Assembly: GCA_036559125.1 (NCBI GenBank)
Contig: DATBTT010000042.1
Location: 1 to 31,878, forward strand
From: JALYTZ01 sp036559125
Lineage (GTDB): Bacteria > Vulcanimicrobiota > Vulcanimicrobiia > Vulcanimicrobiales > Vulcanimicrobiaceae
Reading direction: 5' to 3'
DNA: 31,878 nucleotides
Of this stretch, positions 7,339-15,792 are shown piece by piece. A program made the translations under genes and the position numbers. Every line of letters starts with the position of its first letter. The first letter of the stretch is position 1. The notes beneath the pieces are model-generated. The model saw only the letters and a program-made list of their open reading frames with translations. It was not told where the DNA came from and made no database searches.

Positions 7339-7988
7339 GCTCCCTGTTCGCCTTCTCGCGTGGCGCCGACGACTTCGGGCTCGGCCTGTTCGGGTGCGCC
7401 CTCAACCGCGGCTTCCTCAATCGCTTGGGCCGTCTTCGACGGTTCGATTGCGACGATCGTTTGATCCGCGGCCGTAATCATCTTGAAGCCGGCCGGCAGT
7501 TTCACTTCGCCGGCGTTAATGTGCTCGTGAATGCCCAGTTCGCTGACGTCGATTTCGATGGTGTCCGGAAGTTTGTTTGCCGGGCCTTCGATCTCGAGTT
7601 CGTGCGTCACGACGTCCATGACGCCGCCCGAATCCTTAACGCCCTTGGCGACGCCCGTCGTAACGACCGGAAGTTTCGCGTGGACGCTCTCGTTCGCGGA
7701 GGTGCGTTGGAGGTCGGCATGGAGAACTTTGCGCGTGACGGGATGAATTTGAACCTCCCGCACGAGCGCGGTGTCCGATTTGCCGTCCAGCGCGAGCGTG
7801 ATGAGCGAGGTGCGGCCTCCGTGATGCAGTAGCTCGTCGAACGCGCGTGCGTCGAAAACGATGTGCTGCGGCTCGCTACCGTGCCCGTAGAGCACGCCGG
7901 GGATCTTCCCCTCTGCGCGGAGATGATGAGAGCCGGTCGAGCCGGTTCGTTCGCGACGTTGCGCGGACAGCTTCAGTTGTTGTGCCAC
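7335..7988 (-). CDS. rplY: 50S ribosomal protein bL25 (long Ctc form)
   Basis: This 217-residue protein binds 5S rRNA in the central protuberance of the large subunit. The N-terminal L25 domain (about 4-90) shows RRERTGSTGSHHLRAEGKIPGVLYG and the block EVQIHPVTRKVLHADL. The following beta domain (about 95-185, with LEIEGPANKLPDTIEIDVSEL) is the TL5/Ctc extension found in many bacteria but not in E. coli RplY. The last 30 residues are acidic and low in complexity. ATG at 7988 gives the family N-terminus. It sits between prs and pth, the same order as in Bacillus. Its stop codon TAG overlaps the probable first codon of pth. Confidence 0.95.
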   Translation of the reverse strand: MAQQLKLSAQRRERTGSTGSHHLRAEGKIPGVLYGHGSEPQHIVFDARAFDELLHHGGRTSLITLALDGKSDTALVREVQIHPVTRKVLHADLQRTSANESVHAKLPVVTTGVAKGVKDSGGVMDVVTHELEIEGPANKLPDTIEIDVSELGIHEHINAGEVKLPAGFKMITAADQTIVAIEPSKTAQAIEEAAVEGAPEQAEPEVVGATREGEQGA

Positions 7989-8012
7989 GTTGTCTCTTTC
8001 CGTGTGTGAAGT

Positions 8013-9035
8013 TTACGGTACCGCTACCGGTTCGGGCTCGATGCGCGGAACGTCGGCCATTTTCTTATCGCCGTCCTCGGTGAAGAGTTCGGAGACGGAC
8101 CGATTGGTCGTGATTCGGTTGATTGCATCGGCGAGCGTTTGAGCGATCGAAAGCTGGACGAATTTCGGGTGCTCTTCGACGTCCGCGAAGGGGATCGTGT
8201 CGGTCACGATCACTCGCTCGATTGGGGACTCTTCGAGAACTCGGATCGCATCACCGGCAAAAATGCCGTGGGTGGCGACGGTGTAGACTTTAGTAGCTCC
8301 GCGAGCTAAGATCGCTTCGGCCGCTTTGGCCAACGTGCCGCCGGTCGAAATCATATCGTCAACGACCACCGCAACCTTACCCGAAACGTCGCCGACGATA
8401 TCGGTCACCTCCGAGACGTCCGGCTCGGGGCGACGTTTGAAGACGATCGCCAGCGTGCTCCCCAGGCGTTTGGCGAAGACCTCGGCCCGGTGCACGCCGC
8501 CGGCGTCGGGGGAGACGACCACGATCTCACTATCGCAAAGGCCCTCTTTCTTCAAATAATTACAGGCCACGGGCATGGCGGTCAGATTATCGACCGGCCC
8601 GTCGAAGAAGCCTTGGATTTGCGCGGCATGCAAATCGACGGTCACCATCCGCTTCGCGCCGGCCGTCTTTAGCAAATTGGCGATAACCTTCGCCGATATC
8701 GGCTCGCGCCCAGTTGTCTTTTTGTCTTGCTTTGCATATCCATAGTACGGGATGACGGCGGTGATCCGCGCTGCGGACGCCCGTTTTAGCGCGTCGATCA
8801 TCAGCAGTAGCTCCATCAGCGAGTCGTTGACGCCGTTGCCGTTGGCCGCTTTGCAGATGGACTGGATGACGAAAACCTCGGAGCCACGCACGTTCTCCCC
8901 AATCTGGACGCGCGTCTCCTCATTTCTGAACTTGGAAACCTTCGCTTGACCGACGTGCAGCTTGAGTCGCTTGGCGATCTCGTCGGCGAGCTGCGGATTC
9001 GAGTTTCCACTAAAAATCAGGGGGTTGTGGCTCAA
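8013..9035 (-). CDS. prs: Ribose-phosphate pyrophosphokinase (PRPP synthetase)
   Basis: This 340-residue enzyme makes PRPP from ribose 5-phosphate and ATP, feeding nucleotide, His and Trp synthesis. Seen in order are FSGNSNPQLADEIAKRL, VFVIQSI, the catalytic flexible-loop region YYGYAKQDKK, VDLHAAQIQGFFDGPVDNL, and the PRPP-binding loop VVVDDMISTGGT. The usual RQDR reads KQDK, a conservative change. It is about 25 residues longer than average because of a proline- and acid-rich C-terminal tail. The start is TTG at 9035 (MSHNPLIFSGN), preceded by GGGAG at eight bases. An upstream reading-frame extension to 9155 has no family similarity. It is first in prs-rplY-pth and diverges from uvrB. Confidence 0.95.
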   Translation of the reverse strand: MSHNPLIFSGNSNPQLADEIAKRLKLHVGQAKVSKFRNEETRVQIGENVRGSEVFVIQSICKAANGNGVNDSLMELLLMIDALKRASAARITAVIPYYGYAKQDKKTTGREPISAKVIANLLKTAGAKRMVTVDLHAAQIQGFFDGPVDNLTAMPVACNYLKKEGLCDSEIVVVSPDAGGVHRAEVFAKRLGSTLAIVFKRRPEPDVSEVTDIVGDVSGKVAVVVDDMISTGGTLAKAAEAILARGATKVYTVATHGIFAGDAIRVLEESPIERVIVTDTIPFADVEEHPKFVQLSIAQTLADAINRITTNRSVSELFTEDGDKKMADVPRIEPEPVAVP

Positions 9036-9160
9036 CGGTGCATCTCCCGGGACGAGGCGAGCGGACCAAAGAGGTTCACGCGGTCTGCGGTTCGTTCCTA
9101 GCAGGCCCGCTCGCGCGCAGGCGAAACCGGCGAGGCGGGTCGACCGGTCTAGCACAGAGC

Positions 9161-11206
9161 ATGTCGCAGAAGTTCGAACTCATCGCTCCGTACTCGTTGG
9201 CCGGCGACCAGCCGAAGGCCACGCAAGCCCTGGGCGAGGGCGTGCTCCGCGGCGACCGCGCCCAGACGCTGCTGGGCGTCACCGGATCGGGAAAGACCGT
9301 CGCGATGGCCCGAGTCATCGAAATGGTGCAGAAACCCACGCTGATCCTGTCCCACAACAAGACTCTCGCCGCCCAACTGTGCGCCGAGTTTCGGGACTTC
9401 TTCCCGAACAACGCCGTCGAGTATTTCGTGTCCTACTTCGACTACTATCAACCCGAGGCGTACATCGCACACACCGATACGTACATCGAAAAGGACAGTT
9501 CGGTCAACGACGAGATCGAACGTCTGCGCCACTCGGCGACCCAATCGCTGCTGACGCGACCGGACACGCTCATCGTCGCATCGGTCTCATGCATTTATGG
9601 CTTGGGCTCGCCGTCTGACTATATGGAGATGTCCGCGCGCATTGCCGTGGGCGACGAATTCAATCGCGACGCGTTCTTGCGCAAGCTCGTCGACATGCAA
9701 TACCGGCGCAACGATTTGAATTTGGTGCGCGGCACGTTCCGCGTTCGGGGCGACACGCTGGAATTCGTGGCCGTGGACGAGGAGCTGGTCCACCGGATCG
9801 AGTTCTTCGGCGATCGGGTCGAGGCGATCAACGTCGTCAACCTGATGACTGGCGAATACGTCTCGTCCAAAGACGAGGTCCTGATCTTCCCGGCCAAGCA
9901 TTTTATTACGCCGGACGAAAAACTTCGCCGCGCAGTCACGTCTATAGAGCTCGAGCTGGACGAACGGCTAAAATATTTCAAAGATCACGGAAAGCTGGTC
10001 GAAGCGCAGCGTCTGGAAGGCCGCACGCGCTACGATCTCGAGATGTTGCGAGAAGTCGGCTATTGTAACGGAATCGAGAACTATTCGCGACACCTCACGG
10101 GGCGCGAACCCGGCTCGACGCCGTGGTGTTTGCTGGACTTTTTACCCAAGGACTGGTTGCTTTTCGTCGACGAATCGCACGTCTCGTTGCCGCAGACGCA
10201 CGGTATGTTCGCAGGCGACCGTTCGCGCAAGCTCTCGCTCGTGGAGCACGGTTTCCGGTTGCCGAGCGCGCTCGACAACAGGCCGCTGACCTACGACGAG
10301 TTTGACGAGCACATCAACCAAGTAGTGTACGTCTCTGCCACGCCGAGCACGTACGAAATCGGCCGCAGCGCGCAGGTGGTCGAAATGATCATCCGTCCGA
10401 CCGGGTTGGTGGATCCGGAAGTCGAGGTGCGCCCGACGCGCAACCAGGTCGACGATCTCATGGAAGAGATTCGTCTGCGCGTCGTGCGCAAGGAGCGCGT
10501 GTTGGTCACGACGCTCACAAAAAAAATGGCCGAGGACCTCACCGACTTTTTGCTCGAAATGAATTTTAAGGTGCGGTACTTGCATAGCGAAGTCGATACG
10601 CTCGAGCGCATTGCGATTCTCCGCGATCTGCGACTGGGCGTCTTCGACGTGCTGGTAGGCATCAATCTTCTGCGCGAAGGCTTGGATTTGCCGGAAGTCT
10701 CGCTGGTCGGTATTTTGGACGCCGACAAAGAAGGCTATCTGCGCAGCGAGACGTCGTTGGTTCAAACGATCGGTCGCGCCGCTCGCAACGTCGAAGGCAA
10801 AGTCATCATGTACGCCGACACGATAACCGAGTCGATGGCGCGGGCTCTCGGCGAGACCAAACGCCGCCGTGAAACGCAGATCGCTTTTAACGCCGAGCAT
10901 GGCATCGAACCCAAGAGCATTCGCAAAGAAGTGCGCGACATTCTCGAACTCGTGGGCGCAACGGCCGATGTCGAAGAGCAGCTCAAACGCGAAAAACTCC
11001 CGCGCGACGTTGCAATTCGGATGGCGAAAGACATCGAGCGCAAGATGCGCGAGTTTGCCGCGAATCTCGAGTTCGAAAAAGCGGCTGCGCTGCGCGACGA
11101 ACTTGTCGAATTGCGCAAGCAACTTGGCGGAAACGAGTCGCTGCTGTTCCAAGGCAAGGCGCCTAAAATATTCGAGCACGCGCTTAAAGAACTGGTGGGT
11201 AGTTAG
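9161..11206 (+). CDS. uvrB: Excinuclease ABC subunit B
   Basis: This 681-residue UvrB is the damage-verifying helicase of nucleotide excision repair, loaded by UvrA and cut-competent with UvrC. Walker A is GVTGSGKT (39-46) and the DNA-clamping beta-hairpin lies at about 92-112 (FDYYQPEAYIAHTDTYIEKD). Helicase motifs include LLFVDESH and VSATPSTYE. The motif V/VI region includes INLLREGLDLPEVSLV and QTIGRAARN. A C-terminal UVR motif (REFAANLEFEKAAALRDE) binds UvrC. ATG at 9161 gives MSQKFELIAPYSLAGDQPKA, the family N-terminus; a 41-residue in-frame upstream extension has no similarity. The 125-base region shared with divergent prs holds no LexA-box-like palindrome that I can recognise. UvrA lies about 6 kb downstream on the same strand. 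Confidence 0.97.
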   Translation: MSQKFELIAPYSLAGDQPKATQALGEGVLRGDRAQTLLGVTGSGKTVAMARVIEMVQKPTLILSHNKTLAAQLCAEFRDFFPNNAVEYFVSYFDYYQPEAYIAHTDTYIEKDSSVNDEIERLRHSATQSLLTRPDTLIVASVSCIYGLGSPSDYMEMSARIAVGDEFNRDAFLRKLVDMQYRRNDLNLVRGTFRVRGDTLEFVAVDEELVHRIEFFGDRVEAINVVNLMTGEYVSSKDEVLIFPAKHFITPDEKLRRAVTSIELELDERLKYFKDHGKLVEAQRLEGRTRYDLEMLREVGYCNGIENYSRHLTGREPGSTPWCLLDFLPKDWLLFVDESHVSLPQTHGMFAGDRSRKLSLVEHGFRLPSALDNRPLTYDEFDEHINQVVYVSATPSTYEIGRSAQVVEMIIRPTGLVDPEVEVRPTRNQVDDLMEEIRLRVVRKERVLVTTLTKKMAEDLTDFLLEMNFKVRYLHSEVDTLERIAILRDLRLGVFDVLVGINLLREGLDLPEVSLVGILDADKEGYLRSETSLVQTIGRAARNVEGKVIMYADTITESMARALGETKRRRETQIAFNAEHGIEPKSIRKEVRDILELVGATADVEEQLKREKLPRDVAIRMAKDIERKMREFAANLEFEKAAALRDELVELRKQLGGNESLLFQGKAPKIFEHALKELVGS

Positions 11207-11323
11207 GAGCGCTAGCTAGGCCGTCCATGGAGACGGCGTACGCCTCCCTAGTGTCTGAACGCGGTCGTTCGGGTAGAGAGCAATCCTCCGTGCTTTCTTC
11301 TACATGAATGAGGACTCGATCAA
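11207..11323 (+). other. Intergenic region with small hairpins
   Basis: This 117-base gap between uvrB and the Met/His-rich secreted protein contains a perfect 5-bp hairpin, CCGTC (11221-11225) with GACGG (11232-11236). The palindrome GGCGTACGCC follows directly at 11235-11244, and AGGC/GCCT arms flank both. No T-run follows, so a classical intrinsic terminator is not supported. It could be a leader or a processing site. A GAGGA before the next ATG is a reasonable ribosome binding site. Confidence 0.3.
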
Positions 11324-11815
11324 ATGAAGCAAAAACGCACGATCCGCGCATCGGCCGCTGCCTTGGGCTGCGCCATGCTCATGGGATTCGTCGGCTTGGT
11401 GAGCACGTCGTCAAACGCGCAACCCGCACCGACGCCGCAGGTAACCGAATCGCCCGCGCCTACCGATACTATGGCGCCCACGCCCACCGATACGATGGCT
11501 CCCGAACCCTCGGGAACGATGGCTCCTCAACCATCCGGCACGATGGCTCCCGAACCATCGGGAACGATGATGCCCTCTTCGCCGATGCCGGGCGAGACAC
11601 CGGGAACGACGACGACGGCACCCACGACGACCACGGCTCCCGCGACTAACGGCCTGACCGATAACCCGAACGGCCCGAACTGGCTCGACAAATTCGCGCG
11701 CCGGCCGTCGCACATGACGATGCCGATGCATATGAAAAATCATAAGATGATGCCTATGAAGATGAAAAAACATCATCCGATGATGCCGATGCCGAAGCCG
11801 ACACCGAAGGCATAA
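11324..11815 (+). CDS. Secreted Met/His-rich repeat protein of unknown function
   Basis: This 163-residue protein is probably exported. A signal peptide (about 1-32) ends in SNA before QPAPTPQ. Residues about 49-88 are a Thr-Met-Ala-Pro-rich region of 8-residue repeats (TMAPTPTD, TMAPEPSG, TMAPQPSG, TMAPEPSG), followed by Thr/Ala-rich TTTTAPTTTTAP. A short ordered-looking stretch, GPNWLDKFARRPS, precedes a C-terminal 35 residues carrying about 11 Met and 5 His among Lys and Pro (HMTMPMHMKNHKMMPMKM, then KHHPMMPMPKP). Such Met/His patterns are known to bind copper or silver in other exported proteins, so periplasmic metal binding is possible, but this is inference. No enzyme motif is present. 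It stands between uvrB and the serine hydrolase with its own leader. Confidence 0.72.
   Translation: MKQKRTIRASAAALGCAMLMGFVGLVSTSSNAQPAPTPQVTESPAPTDTMAPTPTDTMAPEPSGTMAPQPSGTMAPEPSGTMMPSSPMPGETPGTTTTAPTTTTAPATNGLTDNPNGPNWLDKFARRPSHMTMPMHMKNHKMMPMKMKKHHPMMPMPKPTPKA
11468..11563 (+). repeat. Four tandem 24-bp repeats inside the Met/His-rich protein gene
   Basis: Four in-frame 24-base units lie at 11468-11491, 11492-11515, 11516-11539 and 11540-11563, with a degenerate fifth beginning at 11564. Each unit begins AC(G/T)ATGGC and encodes eight residues of the TMAPxPSG type. Units 2 and 4 are nearly identical, which suggests recent duplication by slippage or recombination. Copy number may vary among strains. 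Confidence 0.85.
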
Positions 11816-11876
11816 CGACCCGTCGAGCGGGCGGACGCAGCCGGTGTGCGCGATCCGTCCGCGGGTGTGGCTAGGC

Positions 11877-13319
11877 ATGCATCGCTTCGCTGGTTTTCTG
11901 GCGATCGTTTCGATCGCGAGTCTTTCGATTGCGTCCACTCGGGCGGGCGTGGTTCCGGAGCCGCTGGCGTACGGGCCCGGCATAGCCGCGGCGCTCGATG
12001 GTGCCGGCCAGCTTGGGTCGGGGCAGCACGACGGCGACGCGCCGAGCGTCTCGGTTGCGGTCGTCGAAAACGGACGCATCGTGTATGCGAAGGCGTTCGG
12101 TTTGGCCGACGTCGCGACGGGAACCGCGGCGACTACCGCGACGCGGTATCGCATCGCGTCCATCACGAAGATGTTTACCGCGGTTTGCGTTATGCAACTG
12201 GTCGAGCAAGGGCGTCTCTCGCTCGACGACACGCTCTCGAAATACGTTCCGGAATATACGCGCGCTCGCGCCGTAACCATTCGCGAGTTGCTGATGCATA
12301 CGTCCGGTGTACCAAACTACCTGGATGCCGCGTTTGCCGACGGTAGCGTAAATCGTCGCACGACGCCCACCGCAATAATCGCAAGCGTCTCCGGCAAGCC
12401 ACTCGATTTTGCCCCGGGAACCCGCTACGAGTACAGCAATACGGGCTATGTGCTCTTAGGGATGATCGTTGAAGGCGTAAGCGGCGCGTCGCTTACCGCC
12501 TACGAAAACAAGCACATTTTTATACCTGCGGGCATGCCGTCCACGACCGTTGGAGACGCGCCCCCCGGAACGCCCGAAGCGGTCGGCTACATGGACCACT
12601 CCGGAACACCGGCGGATCGGTACGACGCGTCGTGGCTTTTCGCCGACGGCGACATCGTTTCGACCGCGAGCGATCTAGCGCGTTTCGACATGGCCTTAAT
12701 GGCAGGAAAGCTCGTGCGTCCTAAGACCTTGGCGCTCATGCAGTCGACCAACGTTTCCATGAATGACGGAAAGTACCGGTACGGTCTTGGTTTAACGCTC
12801 GCGCCGTTCGACGACAAACTCGTGGCCGGTCATCACGGCGGCGTCCCGGGTTTCGAAACCGACAACGAACTCATCGCGAGCGATGGATTTGCAACGGTAG
12901 TGCTTGGCAACGCGTTCGATTTCTTGACGCCGACCGTCGAGGACGGCATTCTCGCCGCGTTTTACCCGGCGGCTTCCGCGCGCGCCATTGCGACGGTCGC
13001 GACGCCCGCTCCGGCCGCGACCGGTGAGGACCCGGCGATCACCGCGCGTTTCAAGCGCTTTTTCGCAGGGCTGCAACAGGGAACGATCGACCCCTCCGCT
13101 CTTTCGCAGGCGATGCGAGATGCGCTGACGCCGGAGGCGCTGGCAGCCATGAAGGCGCAATTTGGTCCCCTTGGACCGATCACGTCGCTGGTCTATCGCG
13201 GCCTGACCCCTGCGGGAGCATACGAGCAGTACGGTTACCAGGCCGCGTTCGGCACGAAACGCGTGACGTTCCAGTTCGTCCTCGACAAGGACGGCAAGAT
13301 AGCCGGGTTCGGACTCTAG
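11877..13319 (+). CDS. Exported serine hydrolase, beta-lactamase/DD-peptidase class C family (S12)
   Basis: This 480-residue penicillin-binding-protein-like hydrolase has a signal peptide (about 1-24), so it acts outside the cytoplasm. The three active-site elements are intact: S95-I-T-K98 (SxxK), Y186-S-N188 (YxN) and H320-G-G322, the equivalent of the KTG/HxG box. The C-terminal 100 residues (from about 385, TARFKRFFAGLQQGTIDPSALSQ) form a separate small alpha/beta domain resembling DUF3887-type tails on such hydrolases. ATG at 11877 is chosen because it puts the signal peptide at the N-terminus; GTG at 11844 would add 11 residues. Substrates of this family include peptidoglycan stem peptides, esters and D-amino-acid peptides; which applies here cannot be told. 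GH38 mannosidase follows 20 bases later. Confidence 0.88.
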   Translation: MHRFAGFLAIVSIASLSIASTRAGVVPEPLAYGPGIAAALDGAGQLGSGQHDGDAPSVSVAVVENGRIVYAKAFGLADVATGTAATTATRYRIASITKMFTAVCVMQLVEQGRLSLDDTLSKYVPEYTRARAVTIRELLMHTSGVPNYLDAAFADGSVNRRTTPTAIIASVSGKPLDFAPGTRYEYSNTGYVLLGMIVEGVSGASLTAYENKHIFIPAGMPSTTVGDAPPGTPEAVGYMDHSGTPADRYDASWLFADGDIVSTASDLARFDMALMAGKLVRPKTLALMQSTNVSMNDGKYRYGLGLTLAPFDDKLVAGHHGGVPGFETDNELIASDGFATVVLGNAFDFLTPTVEDGILAAFYPAASARAIATVATPAPAATGEDPAITARFKRFFAGLQQGTIDPSALSQAMRDALTPEALAAMKAQFGPLGPITSLVYRGLTPAGAYEQYGYQAAFGTKRVTFQFVLDKDGKIAGFGL

Positions 13320-13339
13320 TCCGCCAAAACTACCGCGTT

Positions 13340-15790
13340 GTGAAACTGCATCTAGACGAATGCGAACGCAGCGACGCGATCGCGATCCTGGCCGCCACGC
13401 TGCCACCGGTTTCCGAGACTACGCGGATTCGGTATGCGACGCGTACGGGTGCGCTTCTGCGGGTTGACGGGGTCGTGACCGGGGCGTACGACCGGGAGCA
13501 CCACGAGACGATTTTGCCCCCGAGTACGGTATCGCGACGTTTAGAGCTCGAAGTTGAGTTGCGCGCGCTGCCGACCAACGGCTTGCCGTCGGGTCCCGGT
13601 CTTCAGTGGACGTTGCTCAATCTGCTAAGCCGGCAGTCTCCGCAACGGTTCGTCGAATTGCAGGCCGGAGACGAAACCGTATCCGCCCCGTCAGGCGGCA
13701 CCGTGCGCGTCATCGGTCACTCTCACCTCGACGTCGCGTGGCTGTGGACGTACGAGCAGACGCATCGCAAGGCTGCCCGGACATTTGCCATTGCCGCCGA
13801 TTTGCTCGAACGTGACGCGACGTTCGTGTTCGCACAATCGCAACCGCAACTCTACGCATTCGTGGAAGCCGAAGATCCGCAGCTTTTCGACCGGGTGCTC
13901 GCGCTCTGCGAGCAACGGCGGTTCGATCCCGACGTTGCCGCGATGTGGGTCGAACCCGACTGCAATCTCCCCTCCGGCGAATCGTTGCTGCGGCAACTGC
14001 TCTACGGGCACCGGTATTGCGTGCGACGCTTGGGTATCGAACCCGGCATCGCGTGGCTGCCTGACTCGTTCGGTTTCGCAAACACGTTGCCGATGCTGCT
14101 CGCGCACGCCGGCGTGCGCTTTTTCGCTACGACCAAACTGCAATGGAACGACACGACGCGGTTTCCCTATCCGCAATTCGTCTGGCGCGCGCCGGACGGA
14201 AGCGATGTCGTCGCCGCGCTCGTGCAGTCGTACGACGGCGGATTGAATGCGCAGCGCATTCGCATCGCACGCGAGCGCGGCGAGCCGGTCGTTGCCGGGT
14301 ACGGCGACGGAGGCGGTGGCGTTACGAGCGAGATGCTCGCCGACGTTCGTCGCGAAGGCGCGTGGATTCAACCGCGTACGTGGTTCGAGCAACTCGATGC
14401 CGCGCGCGCGCGGTTGCCCGTTCACGCCGACGAATTGTATCTTGAATTCCACCGCGGCGTCTACACGACTCATCACGATCTCAAGGCAGGTAATGCGTTG
14501 CTCGAACGCGCCCTCGGTGAAGCTGAAGAGCTTGCCGCTTGGTGCATAGCGGTTCGCGTACCGCCGCAGTTGACGGTCGACTTGCGGGAACGGCTGGCGG
14601 CGGCATGGGAGATCGTGCTGCGCAATCAGTTTCACGACGTGCTGCCGGGCACGTCGATCGCGGCGGTGAACGACGACGCCCTGGCGGAGTATGCGCGGGC
14701 AGGTGAATTAGTAGCCGGCGCGATGACGGCCGCTCAACAAGCGCTGCCGCGTGCGCGCAGGGCCGCTACGCCCGCCCAACGCGTCGAGCCGGTGCGCGAC
14801 GACGACGCGTATCTCTTCGACAACGGTCTCATGCGCGCGCGCGTGCTGCCGACCGGAGCGATCGTGGATCTTCGCACGCCGGACGCGCCAAATGTGTGCA
14901 CGCAAGGGAACGTGCTCGCGCTCTACACCGACAGACCCAAGAAGTGGGAAGCGTGGAATATCGACGCCGGATACCAACGCTCGATGCGCCGGCCCAAACC
15001 CGCTGCGGGGCGGATCGAGGAGGGCGCCCTGTCCGTGCCCTTCGTACTCGGTAAGTCGGCGGCCACGATGCGCATAGCGCTCCACGCCGGCGAGCCCTTC
15101 CTTCGCGTCGAACTCGACGTGAACTGGCGCGAGCGCCGTACGTTGTTGCGCCTCGAACACTGGCTTCCGCTCGCGGCCGATACGGTGACGTATGGGACGC
15201 CGCACGGAACCATCGTTCGTAGCGCCCGGCGCGACACGGCCGAGCGGCGCGCCAAATTCGAAGTTCCCGGGCAGCGCTTCGCGCTCGTCCGCGATGAATC
15301 GGGTGCCGGGTTTGCGCAGTTCGCACTCGATACGTATGGATGGAGCGCTCGCGTTTTGGATGCGGGCGGCTTGCAACTCGGGCATTCGTTATTGCGAGGT
15401 ACGCGCTGGCCGGACGAACGCGCCGATCGCGGCGTCGCGCACTTTTCGTACGCGTACGCTCCGTTCGCCGGGATCGGCACCGGCGCGATCGAGCGAGCGT
15501 GGCTGCAGTTCGCTCACGAACCCCGCGTGCGGCTTTTTACGTGCGACGACGATGCCGTAGCGATTGCGGCCTGCAAGCCCGCCGAGGATGGTGACGGCAT
15601 CGTGGTTCGCGTGCGCGAATGCGACGGCGCCCCGCGTCGCGTCGCACTGCGCTGCGGCGCGCGTATGCGCGGCGCGGACGCAATCGACGCGCTCGAGCGG
15701 CCAACCGGCGCAGACGCGACGATCGAGGCGGAAGAACTGCATTTCACGCTCGAAGCTTTCGCGTTACGCAGCTTTAGGGTACGCTGCTAA
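13340..15790 (+). CDS. Alpha-mannosidase, glycoside hydrolase family 38
   Basis: This 816-residue retaining alpha-mannosidase hydrolyses terminal alpha-mannosides. The zinc/catalytic block HSHLDVAWLW is at 127-136. WVEPDCNLPSGESLLRQ lies near 203-219, and the nucleophile-bearing WLPDSFGF is at 239-246 with Asp242 expected as nucleophile. A later HHDLK motif and the LRNQFHDVLPGTSI motif (around residues 430-445) match the GH38 middle domain. The C-terminal half is beta-rich, as in the family. No signal peptide is visible, so it is probably cytoplasmic and acts on imported or internal mannose-containing glycans. GTG at 13340 follows the serine hydrolase by 20 bases, and its stop is two bases before the HAD gene, so it is likely in one operon. 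Confidence 0.93.
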   Translation: MKLHLDECERSDAIAILAATLPPVSETTRIRYATRTGALLRVDGVVTGAYDREHHETILPPSTVSRRLELEVELRALPTNGLPSGPGLQWTLLNLLSRQSPQRFVELQAGDETVSAPSGGTVRVIGHSHLDVAWLWTYEQTHRKAARTFAIAADLLERDATFVFAQSQPQLYAFVEAEDPQLFDRVLALCEQRRFDPDVAAMWVEPDCNLPSGESLLRQLLYGHRYCVRRLGIEPGIAWLPDSFGFANTLPMLLAHAGVRFFATTKLQWNDTTRFPYPQFVWRAPDGSDVVAALVQSYDGGLNAQRIRIARERGEPVVAGYGDGGGGVTSEMLADVRREGAWIQPRTWFEQLDAARARLPVHADELYLEFHRGVYTTHHDLKAGNALLERALGEAEELAAWCIAVRVPPQLTVDLRERLAAAWEIVLRNQFHDVLPGTSIAAVNDDALAEYARAGELVAGAMTAAQQALPRARRAATPAQRVEPVRDDDAYLFDNGLMRARVLPTGAIVDLRTPDAPNVCTQGNVLALYTDRPKKWEAWNIDAGYQRSMRRPKPAAGRIEEGALSVPFVLGKSAATMRIALHAGEPFLRVELDVNWRERRTLLRLEHWLPLAADTVTYGTPHGTIVRSARRDTAERRAKFEVPGQRFALVRDESGAGFAQFALDTYGWSARVLDAGGLQLGHSLLRGTRWPDERADRGVAHFSYAYAPFAGIGTGAIERAWLQFAHEPRVRLFTCDDDAVAIAACKPAEDGDGIVVRVRECDGAPRRVALRCGARMRGADAIDALERPTGADATIEAEELHFTLEAFALRSFRVRC

Positions 15791-15792
15791 GC

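Noticed and set aside
9038..9160. In-frame 41-residue extension upstream of uvrB
   Set aside because: UvrB homology begins at MSQKFELIAPY; the extension is Arg-rich, lacks similarity and covers the prs-uvrB promoter region.
9036..9160. LexA/SOS box upstream of uvrB
   Set aside because: No CTGT-N8-ACAG or GAAC-N4-GTTC type palindrome was found between prs and uvrB.
10142..11179. Long open frame on the strand opposite uvrB
   Set aside because: It is rich in Phe, Arg and His, as expected from the antisense reading of a GC-rich gene, and it lies wholly inside a secure uvrB.
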